Source: Diphasiastrum complanatum (Eukaryota; Streptophyta; Lycopodiopsida; Lycopodiales; Lycopodiaceae). Taken from it: a stretch of 64,000 nt of DNA. Each line of letters starts with the position of its first letter. The stretch's first letter is position 1. This document shows positions 32,384 to 43,939 of this stretch, in pieces. Both the position numbers and the translations under genes were made by a program. The notes beneath the pieces are model-generated. The model was not told the origin of the DNA. It saw only the letters and a list, made by a program, of their open reading frames with translations, and made no database searches. The stretch is from NCBI GenBank assembly GCA_029204225.1, contig CM055108.1:2572348-2636347 (forward strand). Reading direction: 5' to 3'.

Positions 32384-33155
32384 TTGGAAAATGTCAAAGC
32401 TGCAGCAAAAGTTCATTTTGTACCGGTGCCATCAATAGATTTACCAAATCCTATGCATAGATCTCGTCAACGTACTCATGTTAATATCCAATTGTATTAT
32501 CGTGAAGAACCATTTAAGATGACAGAACCAGAGGTGTTGCAAACAGAGCTAATCATGAATATTTTGTCTAGTAAGATGGACATTACATTGGGAGAATTCT
32601 TAAAGTTGGTGTCTCAAGCCAAAGAAGTATTAGTTGAGAGACTGACCAAAACTGAACCAAAAGTCCAGCATTAACCATTATATTGTGTTAGATTTGAAGA
32701 ATCAAACGAAGTACTCAATGTAGGGGCCACCTAGGAGAGCGAACATAGGAACATCACCTTTTTGATTCAACATAAACATTTTGATCACAAGGTAGCACTA
32801 GTGATAGATGGAGGCTTAGGAGTCAATCTTATTTCTACAAATTGTGTGCCAATGGGGTCATACAAGGATAAAACTTGTGACTTTTGCAATTAAGTTGGCC
32901 GATCAGTCGTCCTAAAGGCATAGTGAAAGACGTACCAGTTAAAATTGCCGGTATCTAGTTTGTCATTACTTTTGTAGTAATGGACTTAGCAAAAGTGAAA
33001 TCAGTTTATTGGATTTTATAGAAACTCCCTTGGTTACGAGTTGTGCAAGTGATTCGTAAATGGGGTTCACACAAAATCACATTTGAAAGTCGTGAGCGAG
33101 CAGTCAAATTTGATCCATGTACTTGGACGATCAAACCAACAATTTAAAAGGGAGA
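32384..33155 (+). pseudogene. Gypsy Gag end plus protease, directly followed by PPT
   Basis: An open segment (32384-32674) with MDITLGEFLKLVSQAKEVLV matches a homologous stretch near 40390. A broken protease follows: ALVIDGGLGVNLIS (catalytic Asp) and, in shifted frames, the terminal LPWLRVVQVIRKWGSHKITF. Immediately after come a stop, the purine tract aaaagggaga and TGTTAG. So no RT or integrase follows the protease, as in gag-only (TR-GAG-like) elements or after a deletion. Confidence 0.6.
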
Positions 33156-33722
33156 TGTGTTAGCCGATTTTTTAACACACAAAATTGAGCTAATTTTCAA
33201 AGTTTTATGCAATAACTTGTATGGTTTCTAGAAAAAGTTGATTAAATCAAATTGTGACCAGCACAGATTTGGCCAGTATATATAGCCCATGCCGAAGGGG
33301 TCCCAGTTCGCCCAAAAAGAACTATAGAGTTTTTAAATAAAATTAGTTTTAGAATTGGCTATTAAGTTTTATTTCGACTAATGTACACCTGATTTCATCT
33401 ATGTAACCCCGGGTTTTTAAATATAAAAAGATATCTGAGATTTTGCAGAACGTCCTTTTCCTTGAGACCAAAAAAGAAACCTGAGACCGAAGAGTTTGAA
33501 GAGAATCGACATCAGCCCATCAGCAAAGATTCCTGTGCAAATCACCAACAAACCAACAAAACTGGTCTAAGGGAAGCAACAACAGTTCAGGCAAACATCA
33601 CTCAAAGTGATATTGGGAACAAAGGTCAACAGGACAAGGACGGTCCTAAACGGTTATGACCCACCAACTTGACAAAATGAAAAGAGAAAAAGAAAAGAAA
33701 GTGAAGAGTTTCCCCTTTCTTG

Positions 33723-33730
33723 TATAAAAG
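33723..33730 (+). promoter_or_regulatory. TATA box in putative LTR
   Basis: TATAAAAG, about 565 bp after the putative LTR start. Confidence 0.4.
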
Positions 33731-34018
33731 ATGAAAGGAGACCACAACCTTAAAGGCTCTTGACTTTGGTCAAGGGGTCTTGCCTTTCAATGAGAAAATA
33801 GAAAGTTGCAAAATGGGCAAGTCATTCCTTCCCACCTTCCAAAAATACAAAGTCAAGACATGGTCCAATAAGATGCAAGGCCTCCATGCACACTTAAATG
33901 GGAGTAAAAGATTAATGACGAAAGCACATGGGTGGTGAGCAAAAAATCTTTATGGTATGATTATGAGATAACCACCACTTTGGCTTCATTCCAAGGTGGA
34001 AAAGCCCTCCCCATCTCC

Positions 34019-34026
34019 TATAAAAG
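34019..34026 (+). promoter_or_regulatory. Second TATA box in putative LTR
   Basis: TATAAAAG followed by CTTAGAG. The two TATA boxes lie in partly similar surroundings about 296 bp apart. Confidence 0.4.
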
Positions 34027-35160
34027 CTTAGAGATTTTCCTCATTGAGAAGGTTACTAGTTTGAGAGATTACAACTTTTTGGGATTACTAGCTTTTGAGA
34101 GAGGCTATTTGATGGAGTAATAGATGTATTCTATTGTTGAAGGATTGATTTTTGAGTGAGTTTGTTATTGAAGACCTCATGCTCTAGGATGCTTACTTTC
34201 CTTTGATCTATGCTTATTAATTTTCATCATTTGAGATCCTTTGCTTATGAGAGAATTGTGATGAGTGGTAGGTTGAGATCTTTTGCTTGATCACTTTCCT
34301 TTGATGTGAGTTTGCTATTTGTTCATCATAGGTTAAGGCCTTTGCTCATGAGTGCTTGTCTAATGTGAGATATGAAATTGAATCATGAGTTGAGAGCCTT
34401 TTTCAATGATGCAAAATTAGAGATATGTGTGTAGAGATTGTCAAGGTCTCATTTTCAAGGTGTTATTCCTAAGAGAACAGATGTGAGGCCAAAGTTCCAC
34501 CCTCAGGGGAGTGTATTTTGTCTATTCTTCATGAGTGAAACCATTGTCATTTTGGCATGTTGATTGGGCCACTCACACTACAATCTGAGTACAAGCTTTC
34601 GATAGGAAAAAGTACATGTATGAGCGACCTCATGGTCGCTCCATCGTCCATTTTTAAACCAATCTTGAGGGACAGTCCTGAATTTCATCCAATTATATTT
34701 TTCTTGAGTAATATAAAACTACTTCCATTATTGTGTTGTGAGAGTCATCTCAACTGATATAAATTGCTCTATTCTCAGCTAGTTTGAGAGATTTCGTGAG
34801 TATTTTATGAATGTCCAATGCCCAACTGAGGTTGCCATCCCTATATCATATGTGAAGCATTTATGAGCAATCATAAGAGATGCATGACCCAGTGCTACTG
34901 TCTGATCAAAGAGAATTTCCTATTCAGATCATTGATATGGGTACCTACTAAGCCATCACTGCTTTTCAGAGGAAGATCATGCTTCCATCGCTGACAGAGA
35001 AGGTCTGTTCCATCTGTTCCATCCCTGACAGAGAGATATTTTCCATGAAGAAGTCTCTGTTCAGAAGTCAGTCTATTCATGTCTGACCATCGCTACCAGA
35101 GAGGCATTTGGCATCAACTTTCCTTCTATGAATGAGTATCACCTTTCTGGCCATCCATCG

Positions 35161-35290
35161 CACTTCAGAGGATTTGAAGAAGGGTGTTTCTATGATCTGA
35201 CCCTGCATTCCATTGCACTTCAGAAGAGTTGAAGAAGCGTGTTTCTATGATCTGACCCTGCATTCCATCGCACTTCAAAGAGTTGGAAGA
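35161..35290 (+). repeat. 55-bp tandem repeat
   Basis: Units begin CACTTCA at 35161, 35216 and 35271, with the core TGTTTCTATGATCTGACCCT in the first two. About 2.3 units. Confidence 0.8.
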
Positions 35291-35950
35291 AAAGATACAT
35301 TGTCAATCATTTTTTCATCATACCTTGAGCCACATCATTATCAAAAGATGGAGTCGTCGAAGAAAAGAACCCTCTCGGGTCTCAGATTTCTTGATGGGCC
35401 GATTGGAGGAGGAGCCGTCAACTAATTTCACGTATCACTCTTTTGCATACAGTTTGAGTTGGTGATGAGCCTTGTATTTCCCTTGAGAATGTTATTGAGT
35501 ACCTTGGTGTCTTGATATGAAAGTTTTAGTGAATCGTCGTTGAAATAGAGATTTGAATCGTATGTATGCCTCTGTATGTTAAAATGGTAATCTCACCCTA
35601 TCTCCTTGGAATACTGGAGATAGGACTATACTCGACATGGTTGGAAAATACCATTTAGAGCTAAAAACTCAATCTACTGGCATATTCACTTAGGATCACA
35701 TTGACTAGGATACCCCGTTGGAATATACAATTCTTAGTCTCTCACTATCGGACATCTGAAAACCGAGATGTTTAGGGATTGGACACTGCACTTGAAAAAC
35801 CTTTTCTTATCAATTGAAGAATCTATTATCTGTCATAGAGAGAAGAGAGTATCAAATCATTAGAGAGTGGAAAGACAAGTTTTACAAACTCTCGCTGAAA
35901 GTTGAGAAAACCACTTGGTATATGGTTTAGAGTCCTAGAAAATCATTTCG

Positions 35951-36175
35951 ATGTTGCGGTTAAATCTTCCCATAGGACCGGGTATTCCCTATGTCGATAC
36001 ATCATATTTCAACATCGGGATACTGATTAGTTCAAAATTGTTATATCGACAAAGGATTATACCTATCCTAGGAGTCACACGTCTAGGTGAAATCATGAGA
36101 TGCCTAGAGCCTCTTATTTTGCCCATTATGAATTATCATCATTCTCGAGATATTCGAATTCTAATCCTTTTCTAG
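35951..36175 (+). CDS. hypothetical 74-residue ORF, repeat copy 1
   Basis: It is homologous to the ORF at 36266-36490 with the same length and the same end (LILF-stop). About 41 of 74 residues agree, including IPYVDTS, YRQRI, LG-x-TRL and ILPI. About 18 of the agreeing residues use different codons, including CGT/AGA and CGA/AGA changes. That points to evolution as protein. The ATG may not be the real start. After the stop another frame (ESEVCFEEVRKYHYRR) continues, hinting at a longer broken domain. Function unknown. Confidence 0.45.
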   Translation: MLRLNLPIGPGIPYVDTSYFNIGILISSKLLYRQRIIPILGVTRLGEIMRCLEPLILPIMNYHHSRDIRILILF

Positions 36176-36265
36176 AGAGTGAGGTGTGCTTTGAGGAAGT
36201 GAGAAAGTATCATTACAGGAGAGACATTTTGTGCATCACAAAATTTTGAGTTATCATCAGGGAAG

Positions 36266-36490
36266 ATGTTCCACCCGAATCTTCCATTAGGACCTGACAT
36301 TCCTTATGTTGATACATCTCACTTGAACATTGTCCTGTTAGTTGGGTTGAAGATCATGTATCGTCAACGTATAGTATCTCTTTTGGGAGCAACAAGACTC
36401 GAGGAAATAATGGAATCGACCGAGCCTTGCATTTTACCCATCATAGATCTGAGGAGAACAAGAGATGTCATTATTCTGATCCTATTCTAG
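36266..36490 (+). CDS. hypothetical 74-residue ORF, repeat copy 2
   Basis: The second member of a tandem pair spaced 315 bp (105 codons) apart, with LPLGPDIPYVDTS, YRQRIVSLLGATRLEEIM and RDVIILILF. Spacing by a multiple of three and mostly synonymous differences suggest two repeats of one ancestral protein domain. It lies in what otherwise reads as LTR-like, noncoding DNA. I do not recognise the family. Confidence 0.45.
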   Translation: MFHPNLPLGPDIPYVDTSHLNIVLLVGLKIMYRQRIVSLLGATRLEEIMESTEPCILPIIDLRRTRDVIILILF

Positions 36491-37210
36491 AGGATAGAAC
36501 GTCCCTGATGAAGACGTACACGTTTCAATACCATACCAACTAGAGAGAATTTTAGGTACCACTACAATTTGCTATTTAAAGTAGATTAATTAGAGGTCTA
36601 TATGACAGACCTTGATTTTATACCGTCTTTTGGTGATGTTTGTCAAGTGATCTGAGGGGGAACTATGAGTCATTATTTCTATTCTTCTGAGATATATCCT
36701 TACCTATATCCTGGTGACATCTTGATCAGATTACAACATTGTGGATATTGTAGTTACTTTGAAGTCCACGAGCTCACTGTTGATAGATTATGGCACCTTA
36801 GTAATGCTTTATCCACCTACTATATAGAAGTGACACAACCTTTGCTAGAGATTACATTACAATCACCAGGTTTGGCCAATAGTACAAATGCTTGAAATGG
36901 CTCACGAAGAGAACTTTAACGAGTATGATTGGTGAGCAGTTGACGAGTTCCATAGGCAAGTGAGATAGAAATGCGATTGAGAGTAATTGTATATTCCTTC
37001 ATCAATTATATCTCTAGAGGATTGGAAACCCTCTATTAATTGTGAAGGTACGATTTGGTTAATAAAACATGTCTGGGATCGCTAGTTTAGAATAGAGTTT
37101 GAGACATGTGCAGCCATCCTCGTAGCAGCACGATACTGGAAGTGTTGTACCCCTGTTAAGTTATTGCCTCCCCTATGTTGATCCCACGGTGAGGAAAAAG
37201 CCTAACAAAT

Positions 37211-37229
37211 TTGGTGCGTCTGTTGGGAG
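37211..37229 (+). other. Gypsy-type primer-binding site
   Basis: TTGGTGCGTCTGTTGGGAG resembles the TGGCGCCGTCTGTGGGG word common after plant Gypsy 5' LTRs. It lies three bases after the putative LTR end. Confidence 0.5.
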
Positions 37230-39040
37230 TTTACTTGATAGTGTCATTACTTGGACAATAGATTATGCTATTGGTTAGCATCACACGAATTTGTGTGCTG
37301 GTCCCATATAGAGCAATATCTATTTTCGATAAGTTTCAATTAATGAGAGTTGTTATCGAGATACCTTGGATGGCAAGATCTTTGATGTGATAAGTCATCA
37401 TAGAGTCACTACCACGAAACTGCTTGGGGAAAGAACTACATATCCCATCCCTGAACATCCTACTGTCTCCCAGAGCAGATAAATGTACACTAAGAGAAAC
37501 TTTGTTGCATGACACCTTTCCGAATCTTGGTAAGAAAGGAGATGAGATACTCCTTGAGAATGAGTCGACTAGCCTAAAGGATGATGATATAGAGAAAGAT
37601 CCACTTGAGAGGCGGTGGTTGTTTGTGTTTTTAGAGATAGTACCCAACAGAAAAATACCCCCATAGCAGTCTCTGAGGTAAAATCTATCAGGATGGCAGG
37701 AAGACCTACTGAACCATTAGTAGTCCTTGACACTGTGGGAGAACTACCCAAGCTCAAAGGGGCAATTCTTGAGTATCATGTTCTGGTGAGAGTTCAGCTC
37801 TTGCCTAGCTCCAATTCTTGTCCAAGTACTACATTTAATGACCGTTTCAAGGTTTCAGCCCTCACTCAACTAATATTTGTAGTTTCAAATCCATTTGTCA
37901 AGTCAGCAAAGGTTCATAATGACAACTTGGTGCTAGGCGAAGGTTCTCAATGTGGCATAAGACTGAACTCTCAACTGACGAAAAAAGTGGTACTTCTAGT
38001 GCAAACTAACCTTTGTCCAGTTCACTATAGTACATCTAAGTTACTCTGATAATACATCTAGGACTATAGGTAAATCGGACTAAGATAATGCATTTGCAAG
38101 CTTGAAGAGGGTTAATATGATTGTTTGAATCAAAATCTGCTATTTTCATGGTTTATGCTTTTTAATGTTTCTCCATTAGATTAAAGTAATAGCTAATGAA
38201 ATATCTCCCTCTAACTCTTCTCTCCTTCCTCTATTTCACCACTATTTTCGATGGCATGTGGTTAGTGTTAGGATTGGGGGTTAGTGTTGGTTTTGGTAAA
38301 GAAAGTTCACTACGAGAGTTCATCTTGCTTCATTGAATTGTGAGAGAGCTCCTAGTGCCAAGAAAAGTGAAAAATTCTAAGAATCAGAGAACCCTCACAC
38401 AAATAACCTTTGCAGCATGGTCCATTGAGTTCAGAAGATCATTTTCCATCAAGGATTAGGTCTGTGAGAGTTAATATGAAGAATTGATGAATCTTTGAGC
38501 AAAAAAAATGTTAAAAAAACTCTCAAACATCAATAAATTTCAGATATATGAGAGTTAACCTTCGCTACTTCATACCAAGCCAGATTCACCTCAGATCCAA
38601 CTACTATTAAGAGGGCGAGAGTTAGTTTCTATCAAATATCAAGATATCAGGGTTTTTGTTTGCAAAACAATACAAAAAAATCCTTGCACAACCAACCCCC
38701 CCGCATGATGAACCTTTGCTAATATGATGAGTAGGTAGATATGCCTCAGATCCAACTACTATGAAAATTTCAAGTCAATCAATCAGGGCCAGGATTAGAG
38801 AGATATCAAGGGAAAATCGTGAAAAAGAGGCTAAAATGACACTAATAGCCAGTTGAACTGATAAAATCCTACAAATTCAGGTTGCATTCTTTGTATCTAT
38901 GAAGATCCAGTACCCCCGGACTTTGCTAATGGATGAATTTGAGATCAAGACGATCAGTACCAAGAAGAGTTGAGAACCAAGCACCAAACCTCTCCAAAGT
39001 TGCAACAACATAGATTAAGGCAGAAGTAGGACCAACTTTA
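37230..39040 (+). other. Gypsy leader; no recognised gene
   Basis: Between PBS and gag. It contains ORFs 37424-37666 and 37615-38049 in two overlapping frames without a known domain; they may be one frameshifted coding segment. 38050-39040 is AT-rich with words (GAGAGTTAAC, TCAGATCCAACTACTAT) repeated near 38600 and 38745. Confidence 0.35.
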
Positions 39041-40790
39041 ATGGACCCGATGGATCAACCCGTGCCTATTGTACTCTTGCAGGCAAATTGGAGGGCACCT
39101 TGTCTTGAGATGCCAAAATATGATGGATAGACAGATCCTATCAGATTCCTCCAAATTTAAGAACAAGCATGCGAAATCTACAATGAACAAACTCTTGAGG
39201 AGAAGTTGAAGTTGTTCCCCATGTCATTGGTAGCTATAACATAAGGTTGGTTCTTCAATTAGTCAGCCAAGGAAGAAGCCACGTGGAAAAAGATTAAAGC
39301 ATCTTTCATCACTCATTTTAAACCAAAGAAGTTCTTGGAAGACCCATTTCTCCAATTGAACAAAATCAAGATGAGAACATGAGAAAGGGTCCTGGACTAC
39401 ATAGAAAGAGGTCAAGCATTTAAGATCCAAGTGCAACATAGCCCTGACTCTTGATCATGCATTGATCATGTGATTCCTAGCTAGATTACCATGGAGCATC
39501 AGAAGAGAGCTTAATCGTGTTGCAGGAAGACATGGAAGATGCTATCAAAGAAAAAGATGAAAGATCAGATGATGATTCAAGCCATAACTATCCAACGATC
39601 AATCATCCCACCCCCTCAGTCACATCAACCTCTAATGCTTGCAGTATTTCAAATGATCTATTGATGGATCAAATTACAAAACTTCACAAAAAATAGATGG
39701 GACAACTTGCGACCTAGTTTGATAAAAAATTGAAGGCTTTGCAAAGTGTTGTAGCATCTTCTTCCATTGCGCCAGATCAAAACCAGCTACAATTGTCGTG
39801 ATGAGAGAACATATGGTGTCTGGTGTGTACCCAAAACCATACAACAAATGAGTGGCCAGTGTTGAAGCAAAACCTCAAACTGACACATCGATATTGCCAT
39901 CTGTGCAACACATTATCGCACGAAACTACGTTCTACCCATTCAACTCCAGAGTTATTCAGCAAAATAGGGCTCAATATAGGACCTCTTATCCATATCATC
40001 AAGGGGCACCTAATGTGACACTGCAGTTTGGAGCACCAATGGACAGCAGCGCATGGCATTACCTACACGGTCTCTAGGGCCAACTAACAATCAAGTGGCC
40101 CAAGTAATAGAACATGACGTTACACCCCAACCTGAGCAACAATAGTGCTATAATGCCAAGGAAGAAAGATGACAACATCAGAGGCCATCAGAGGACACAC
40201 CATTAGATACAAGAAGCCCAGGCAAAGGAAGCTACACAAGCCAAGGAAAAACATGTAGTACCTCTGGACACAGAAGTTCCAGCACCACCACCAGGCTCAC
40301 CATTGAGAACAGACTTTAATGACTATTTACATCATCAAGAAACATCATTTCAGATGGAATTGCTCACAAGTCTATTGCTAGAATGAACTTATCTCTCAAA
40401 GAGTTCCTATGAATTGTGCCACAAGCAAAGGGCATTCTTATTGAATGGCTAAACTCGAAACTTGAACCAGCGTCAAAAAACTCTTTTACTCTACCGGTTA
40501 CAAGGGAACAAGTAACATCCTCAAAATGAGCAACACAACATCACCCTGCCTATCAAGCACAAGCGATACGAGAACGAAGCGGCGATGGTAGATGGAGGAT
40601 CGGGTGTCAACCTAATCTCCACTTCTTTATACAAGAAATGGGATTTACAAGGACTGAAGCCAGCAAAATTTGTTATCAAACTAGTTGATCAGTCTTGTGT
40701 TAAACCAAAAGGTGTAGTTGAAGACATTCCAATAAAGGTCAAAGCTGCACTCATTACATGATTTGACCAAAAAATTCTTGGACGATCCTT
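39041..40790 (+). pseudogene. Gypsy Gag and protease, decayed
   Basis: The ATG at 39041 starts MDPMDQPVPIVLLQ, then RAPCLEMPKYDG, KLFPMSLVAIT, ATWKKIKASFITHFKPKK and VLDYIERGQAF, the Retrotrans_gag pattern. A zinc knuckle (YCHLCNTLSHETTFYPF, near 39890) has lost its last Cys. The protease AAMVDGGSGVNLISTSLYKK lies near 40585. Many stops and frameshifts. A second copy of the Gag N terminus is at 44836. Confidence 0.7.
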
Positions 40791-40828
40791 CTCTATTAGT
40801 AAGTAGAATTATTATGGGAAAAAAAAAG

Positions 40829-41533
40829 ATGATGCGTGATTATATTGAACAAATCAAACATCTTTGCTCTGAATGTGAATCTAATCTTTTGAATGATGAG
40901 GCTCTAATTATGTGGTTTTTGGCCAGGTTACCAAAATGAATCACACGTGAGCTTAAACATTGTGAACAATACTTGACATTGCAACAAGCAGTGGCTGAAA
41001 CTATTTGCGAAGAAGTTGAGGATTTAGATGATGAACAAAATGTGGAAATGTTGTCATACACAGTTGGGCGAATGACCACAACGTCTACAACTATTGTATC
41101 CACGAATATCAATGCATCAACCGAATTGATGATGGACGAGTTTGAAAAATTTGATCAAAAACAGTAGTTGCAGCTAGATAAGATGCAAATCACAATTCGA
41201 TGCTAAGCTCAAATCGTTGGAAGATCAACATGTTGAGATCGACAAAGCATGTGAGAATATGGTTAAAAAAAATTTGAGAAAAAAAAAAATTTAATGTGCG
41301 TTCTGTGATGGAAATCACACCATGAACGAATGTCCAACAATGAAAAGGCATATGATAAATACTTATTGTCATTTGTGCAATTCCAATGGACACAAGACAT
41401 ATTTTTGTTCGTGTAATCCTCTAATTATCCAACAAAGATATTCTAAGTATGGATATCAAGAAGGTCCTAGATGGGAAACACCATATGGTAAGGTCCATGG
41501 GCTTGGATTTATGAAACAATTAACCTTACCAAC
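40829..41533 (+). pseudogene. Second Gypsy Gag fragment with zinc knuckle
   Basis: An open frame from 40829 to 41167, apart from one TGA after ARLPK, reads MMRDYIEQIKHLCSECES ... QYLTLQQAVAETICEEVEDL. After a frame change comes an intact knuckle YCHLCNSNGHKTYFC (near 41366). It is cut at 41534 by a Copia LTR. Its knuckle wording resembles that of the preceding fragment, but its N-terminal part does not. Confidence 0.6.
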
Positions 41534-41912
41534 AGTTAGAATTAAAGTAGAATCATTGTGCTGCTGTACTGTGGGTCCTATCAGTTGATAAATATCAGTG
41601 GGCCTCGCCACGAGACAAGTTGACAGGACACGCGTCCCGCCAATGGCAACCTGGGTCATGCATGGGTTGCTTGAGTGAACAACTATATGTACAGTGTAAT
41701 TTCATTTTGAGAAATACAGTTGCTATGAGAGCTTGCTATGGAGAGTGTTTTCTATCTATGTTACTGTGTAGCATGATCTGTGTTCCTGTTCGAAGCAAAT
41801 TCTAAGTTGGTATCAGAGCCGTATAGGGAGTGTACACAGTACAACATCATCGTTGAAGAGAGCTTAAGGAGAATTGTCTTCTGAGAGTTCGGGGTTTACG
41901 GCGGGGTGAAGA
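41534..41912 (+). mobile_element. Truncated copy of the short-LTR Copia: LTR plus leader
   Basis: A 274-bp LTR (41534-41807) closely matches 16099-16372. The PBS TGGTATCAGAGCC starts at 41808, and about 100 bp of leader match 16386-16480. Similarity stops near 41912. No 3' LTR follows, so it is a truncated insertion. Confidence 0.85.
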
Positions 41913-42460
41913 TGGAAGGAGAAGCACTAGTGAAGAGAGTTTAGCACACAAAAGCTTGGAGAGCTTGTGTATTAGCAAGTTCATGGAAGGGATGAGGAGA
42001 AAGGAGAGCATAGTTGAAGCACTTAATAATCCCATAAGCATTTGGTGCAACATTGACACTTTCCAATCTATATATACACTCTTCAACTAATGGATTCTGC
42101 AAAAATTGGGAGCATAAACTTCCATTTTGTCAAATGGTCTCCCAAAAATGGAAATCTTGGGTCTTTTTGAGATCTTATGTCCTCATGACACGTGGAATCC
42201 CATTTGTCCCATAAGTACTTATGAAATCTGACGATGGGAAAAAAAACATAAATAAAACCCAATGATAATTTACAATGTCTTTTGAAATTTTTAGGCTTTC
42301 ATATAACAGAGCTACTTACTTCAGATTTTCTTTCTTTCAATATTTTGGCTAATACAGTATGGTAAATAATTTTTTGCTTTTCTTATGGTTTTTTTAGTTA
42401 AATCTAATTTTCAGTTAAATAATGTTAATATATGTATATTTATAAATATATATAAACAAA
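41913..42460. other. No recognised gene
   Basis: AT-rich. A TATATATAC run near 42070 and short ORFs only. Confidence 0.4.
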
Positions 42461-42462
42461 AC

Positions 42463-43880
42463 CCTGACGCGGAAGGGGAGGGGGGACGGGGGGCACAATT
42501 TAAAAAAAAAAATTATGCAAAATTAGCGGCAGGTGGGCATGGGGGGGGAGGAATTAGCGGCGGGTGGGGAGGGGGCTAGAAATTTATAATAAAAACATTT
42601 TTTTTTTAATTCCAACCCCCACCCGCCTAGGCGGGTGCACAGGAGGAGGGGAATATTAAAAATTCGAGTCATTCCAACAATTTGAGTCATCAACAATGCG
42701 AGTCTATCCAGAAAAATTTGAGTCTTCCAAAAAGTATTCCTAGAAAAATTTTTGCACTGCCTGCCCTTTCGAAATTCTCTCGAAAGCATCGCGAAGCCAG
42801 CACAAAAATTTGAGGTTTGGCAGGTATCGTGAAAATTTTGTGAAAGCATTGCAAAAATTTCGCGAAGGCCACCTGTCGAGAAAAGTTCGCGAAGTCTGCC
42901 TTCGCGAAAATTTCGCAAAGGTTGGCAGCACGAAATTTTTCATGAAGGCAGGCTTCACGAAATTTTTCACGAAAGCAGGCTTTGCGAAATTTTTGCAAAG
43001 GCAATTAGTGCGAAAAACTTTTCGCGAAAATTTCCAGATAAACTCGAATATTTCTGAAAAGACTTGAATTTCTGACGACTCAAATTTTTGAAATGAGCCC
43101 CACCTGCTGCGACGGGTGGGCGGGGGCAGGGAAATGTAAAACAAAATTCCAAAAATTCGAGTCGTCGGAAATTCGCGATGAGGCCTGCGCGCGAAATTTT
43201 TGCGAAGGCAGGCATCGCGAAAATTTCGCAAATCACCTCTGGAAAATTTTTTTATATTCTCCTCCCCCCGTCCACCCGTCACGGTGGGTGGGGTTCGTTT
43301 CAAAAATTTGATTCGTCGGAAGTTTGAGTCTTTCCAAAAAAATTCGAGTCTGTCCAAAAATTTTCGCGCTGCCTACCTTCGCGAAATTTTGGCGAAAGCA
43401 AGCATCGTGAAAATTTTGCGAATCACGCCTTAGAGAAATTTTCATGACAGCAAGCATCGAAAAAATTTCTGGAAAGACTCGAATTTACGACAGGTCAAAT
43501 TTTTGGAATGACCCCCACCCGCCGCGACAGGTGGGCGGGGGGAGGGGAATATGAAAAAAAGTTTCAAAAATTCGAGTCGTCGAAAATTCGCGATGCATGT
43601 CTTCACGAAATTTTTGCGAAGGCATGCATCGCGAATTTTTCATTTGAAATCGCAAAAAACAGGCATCACGATGCCTTCGCAAAATTTTCGTGAAAAATTT
43701 TTCTGCAACTGGAGGGGGATTTTTGGAAACATTATAAAAAACATATATTCTAAATTCTGCCCCCGCCCACCCACCGCGGCCCACCCAGCCCACCCGTCGT
43801 GGCGGCTGGGCATGGGAGATTCTTAATTAGGTTTTTTAATAAATAAAAAAGATTCAAAAACCCCTCAACCCGCCGCGCAG
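42463..43880. repeat. GC/AT mosaic inverted-repeat array
   Basis: Alternating GC-rich blocks (CCCACCCGCCGCGACGGGTGG type, near 42617, 43095, 43262, 43510 and 43760) and AT-rich blocks full of TTCGCGAA/AAAATTTTCGCG words, separated by ATTCGAGTC/GACTCGAAT. Two comparable units lie ~414 bp apart (43092 and 43506). One GC block is the perfect 18-bp palindrome CACCCGCCTAGGCGGGTG (42620-42637). ORFs on both strands arise from the repeat and are not genes. Confidence 0.8.
43583..43639. repeat. 17-bp perfect inverted repeat within the mosaic array
   Basis: AAAATTCGCGATGCATG (43583-43599) and its exact complement at 43623-43639 flank a 23-bp loop that itself contains TTCACGAAATTTTTGCGAA. Confidence 0.85.
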
Positions 43881-43904
43881 ATTAGTTTTTTAAGTTAAAA
43901 AAAA

Positions 43905-43908
<4 letters not shown>

Positions 43909-43936
<28 letters not shown>
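43909..43936. repeat. GT microsatellite
   Basis: Fourteen GT dinucleotides in a row. Confidence 0.95.

Positions 43937-43939
<3 letters not shown>

Larger units (their letters stand above)
33158..37207 (+). repeat. Putative long Gypsy LTR
   Basis: It begins TGTTAGCC after a polypurine tract and ends GCCTAACA just before a Gypsy-type PBS. These ends are inverted repeats. Two TATA boxes occur in its first quarter. About 4.05 kb is long for an LTR but within the range for Tat-like elements. It carries a 55-bp tandem repeat and a 315-bp duplication. With only one copy in the window the ends cannot be confirmed, and unseen insertions may lengthen it. Confidence 0.4.

Noticed and set aside
42690-43826. 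Long ORFs up to 205 codons on both strands
   Set aside because: Produced by the TTCGCGAA inverted-repeat array; the same peptides (NFAKxxFVKNF) recur on both strands, as expected from inverted repeats.
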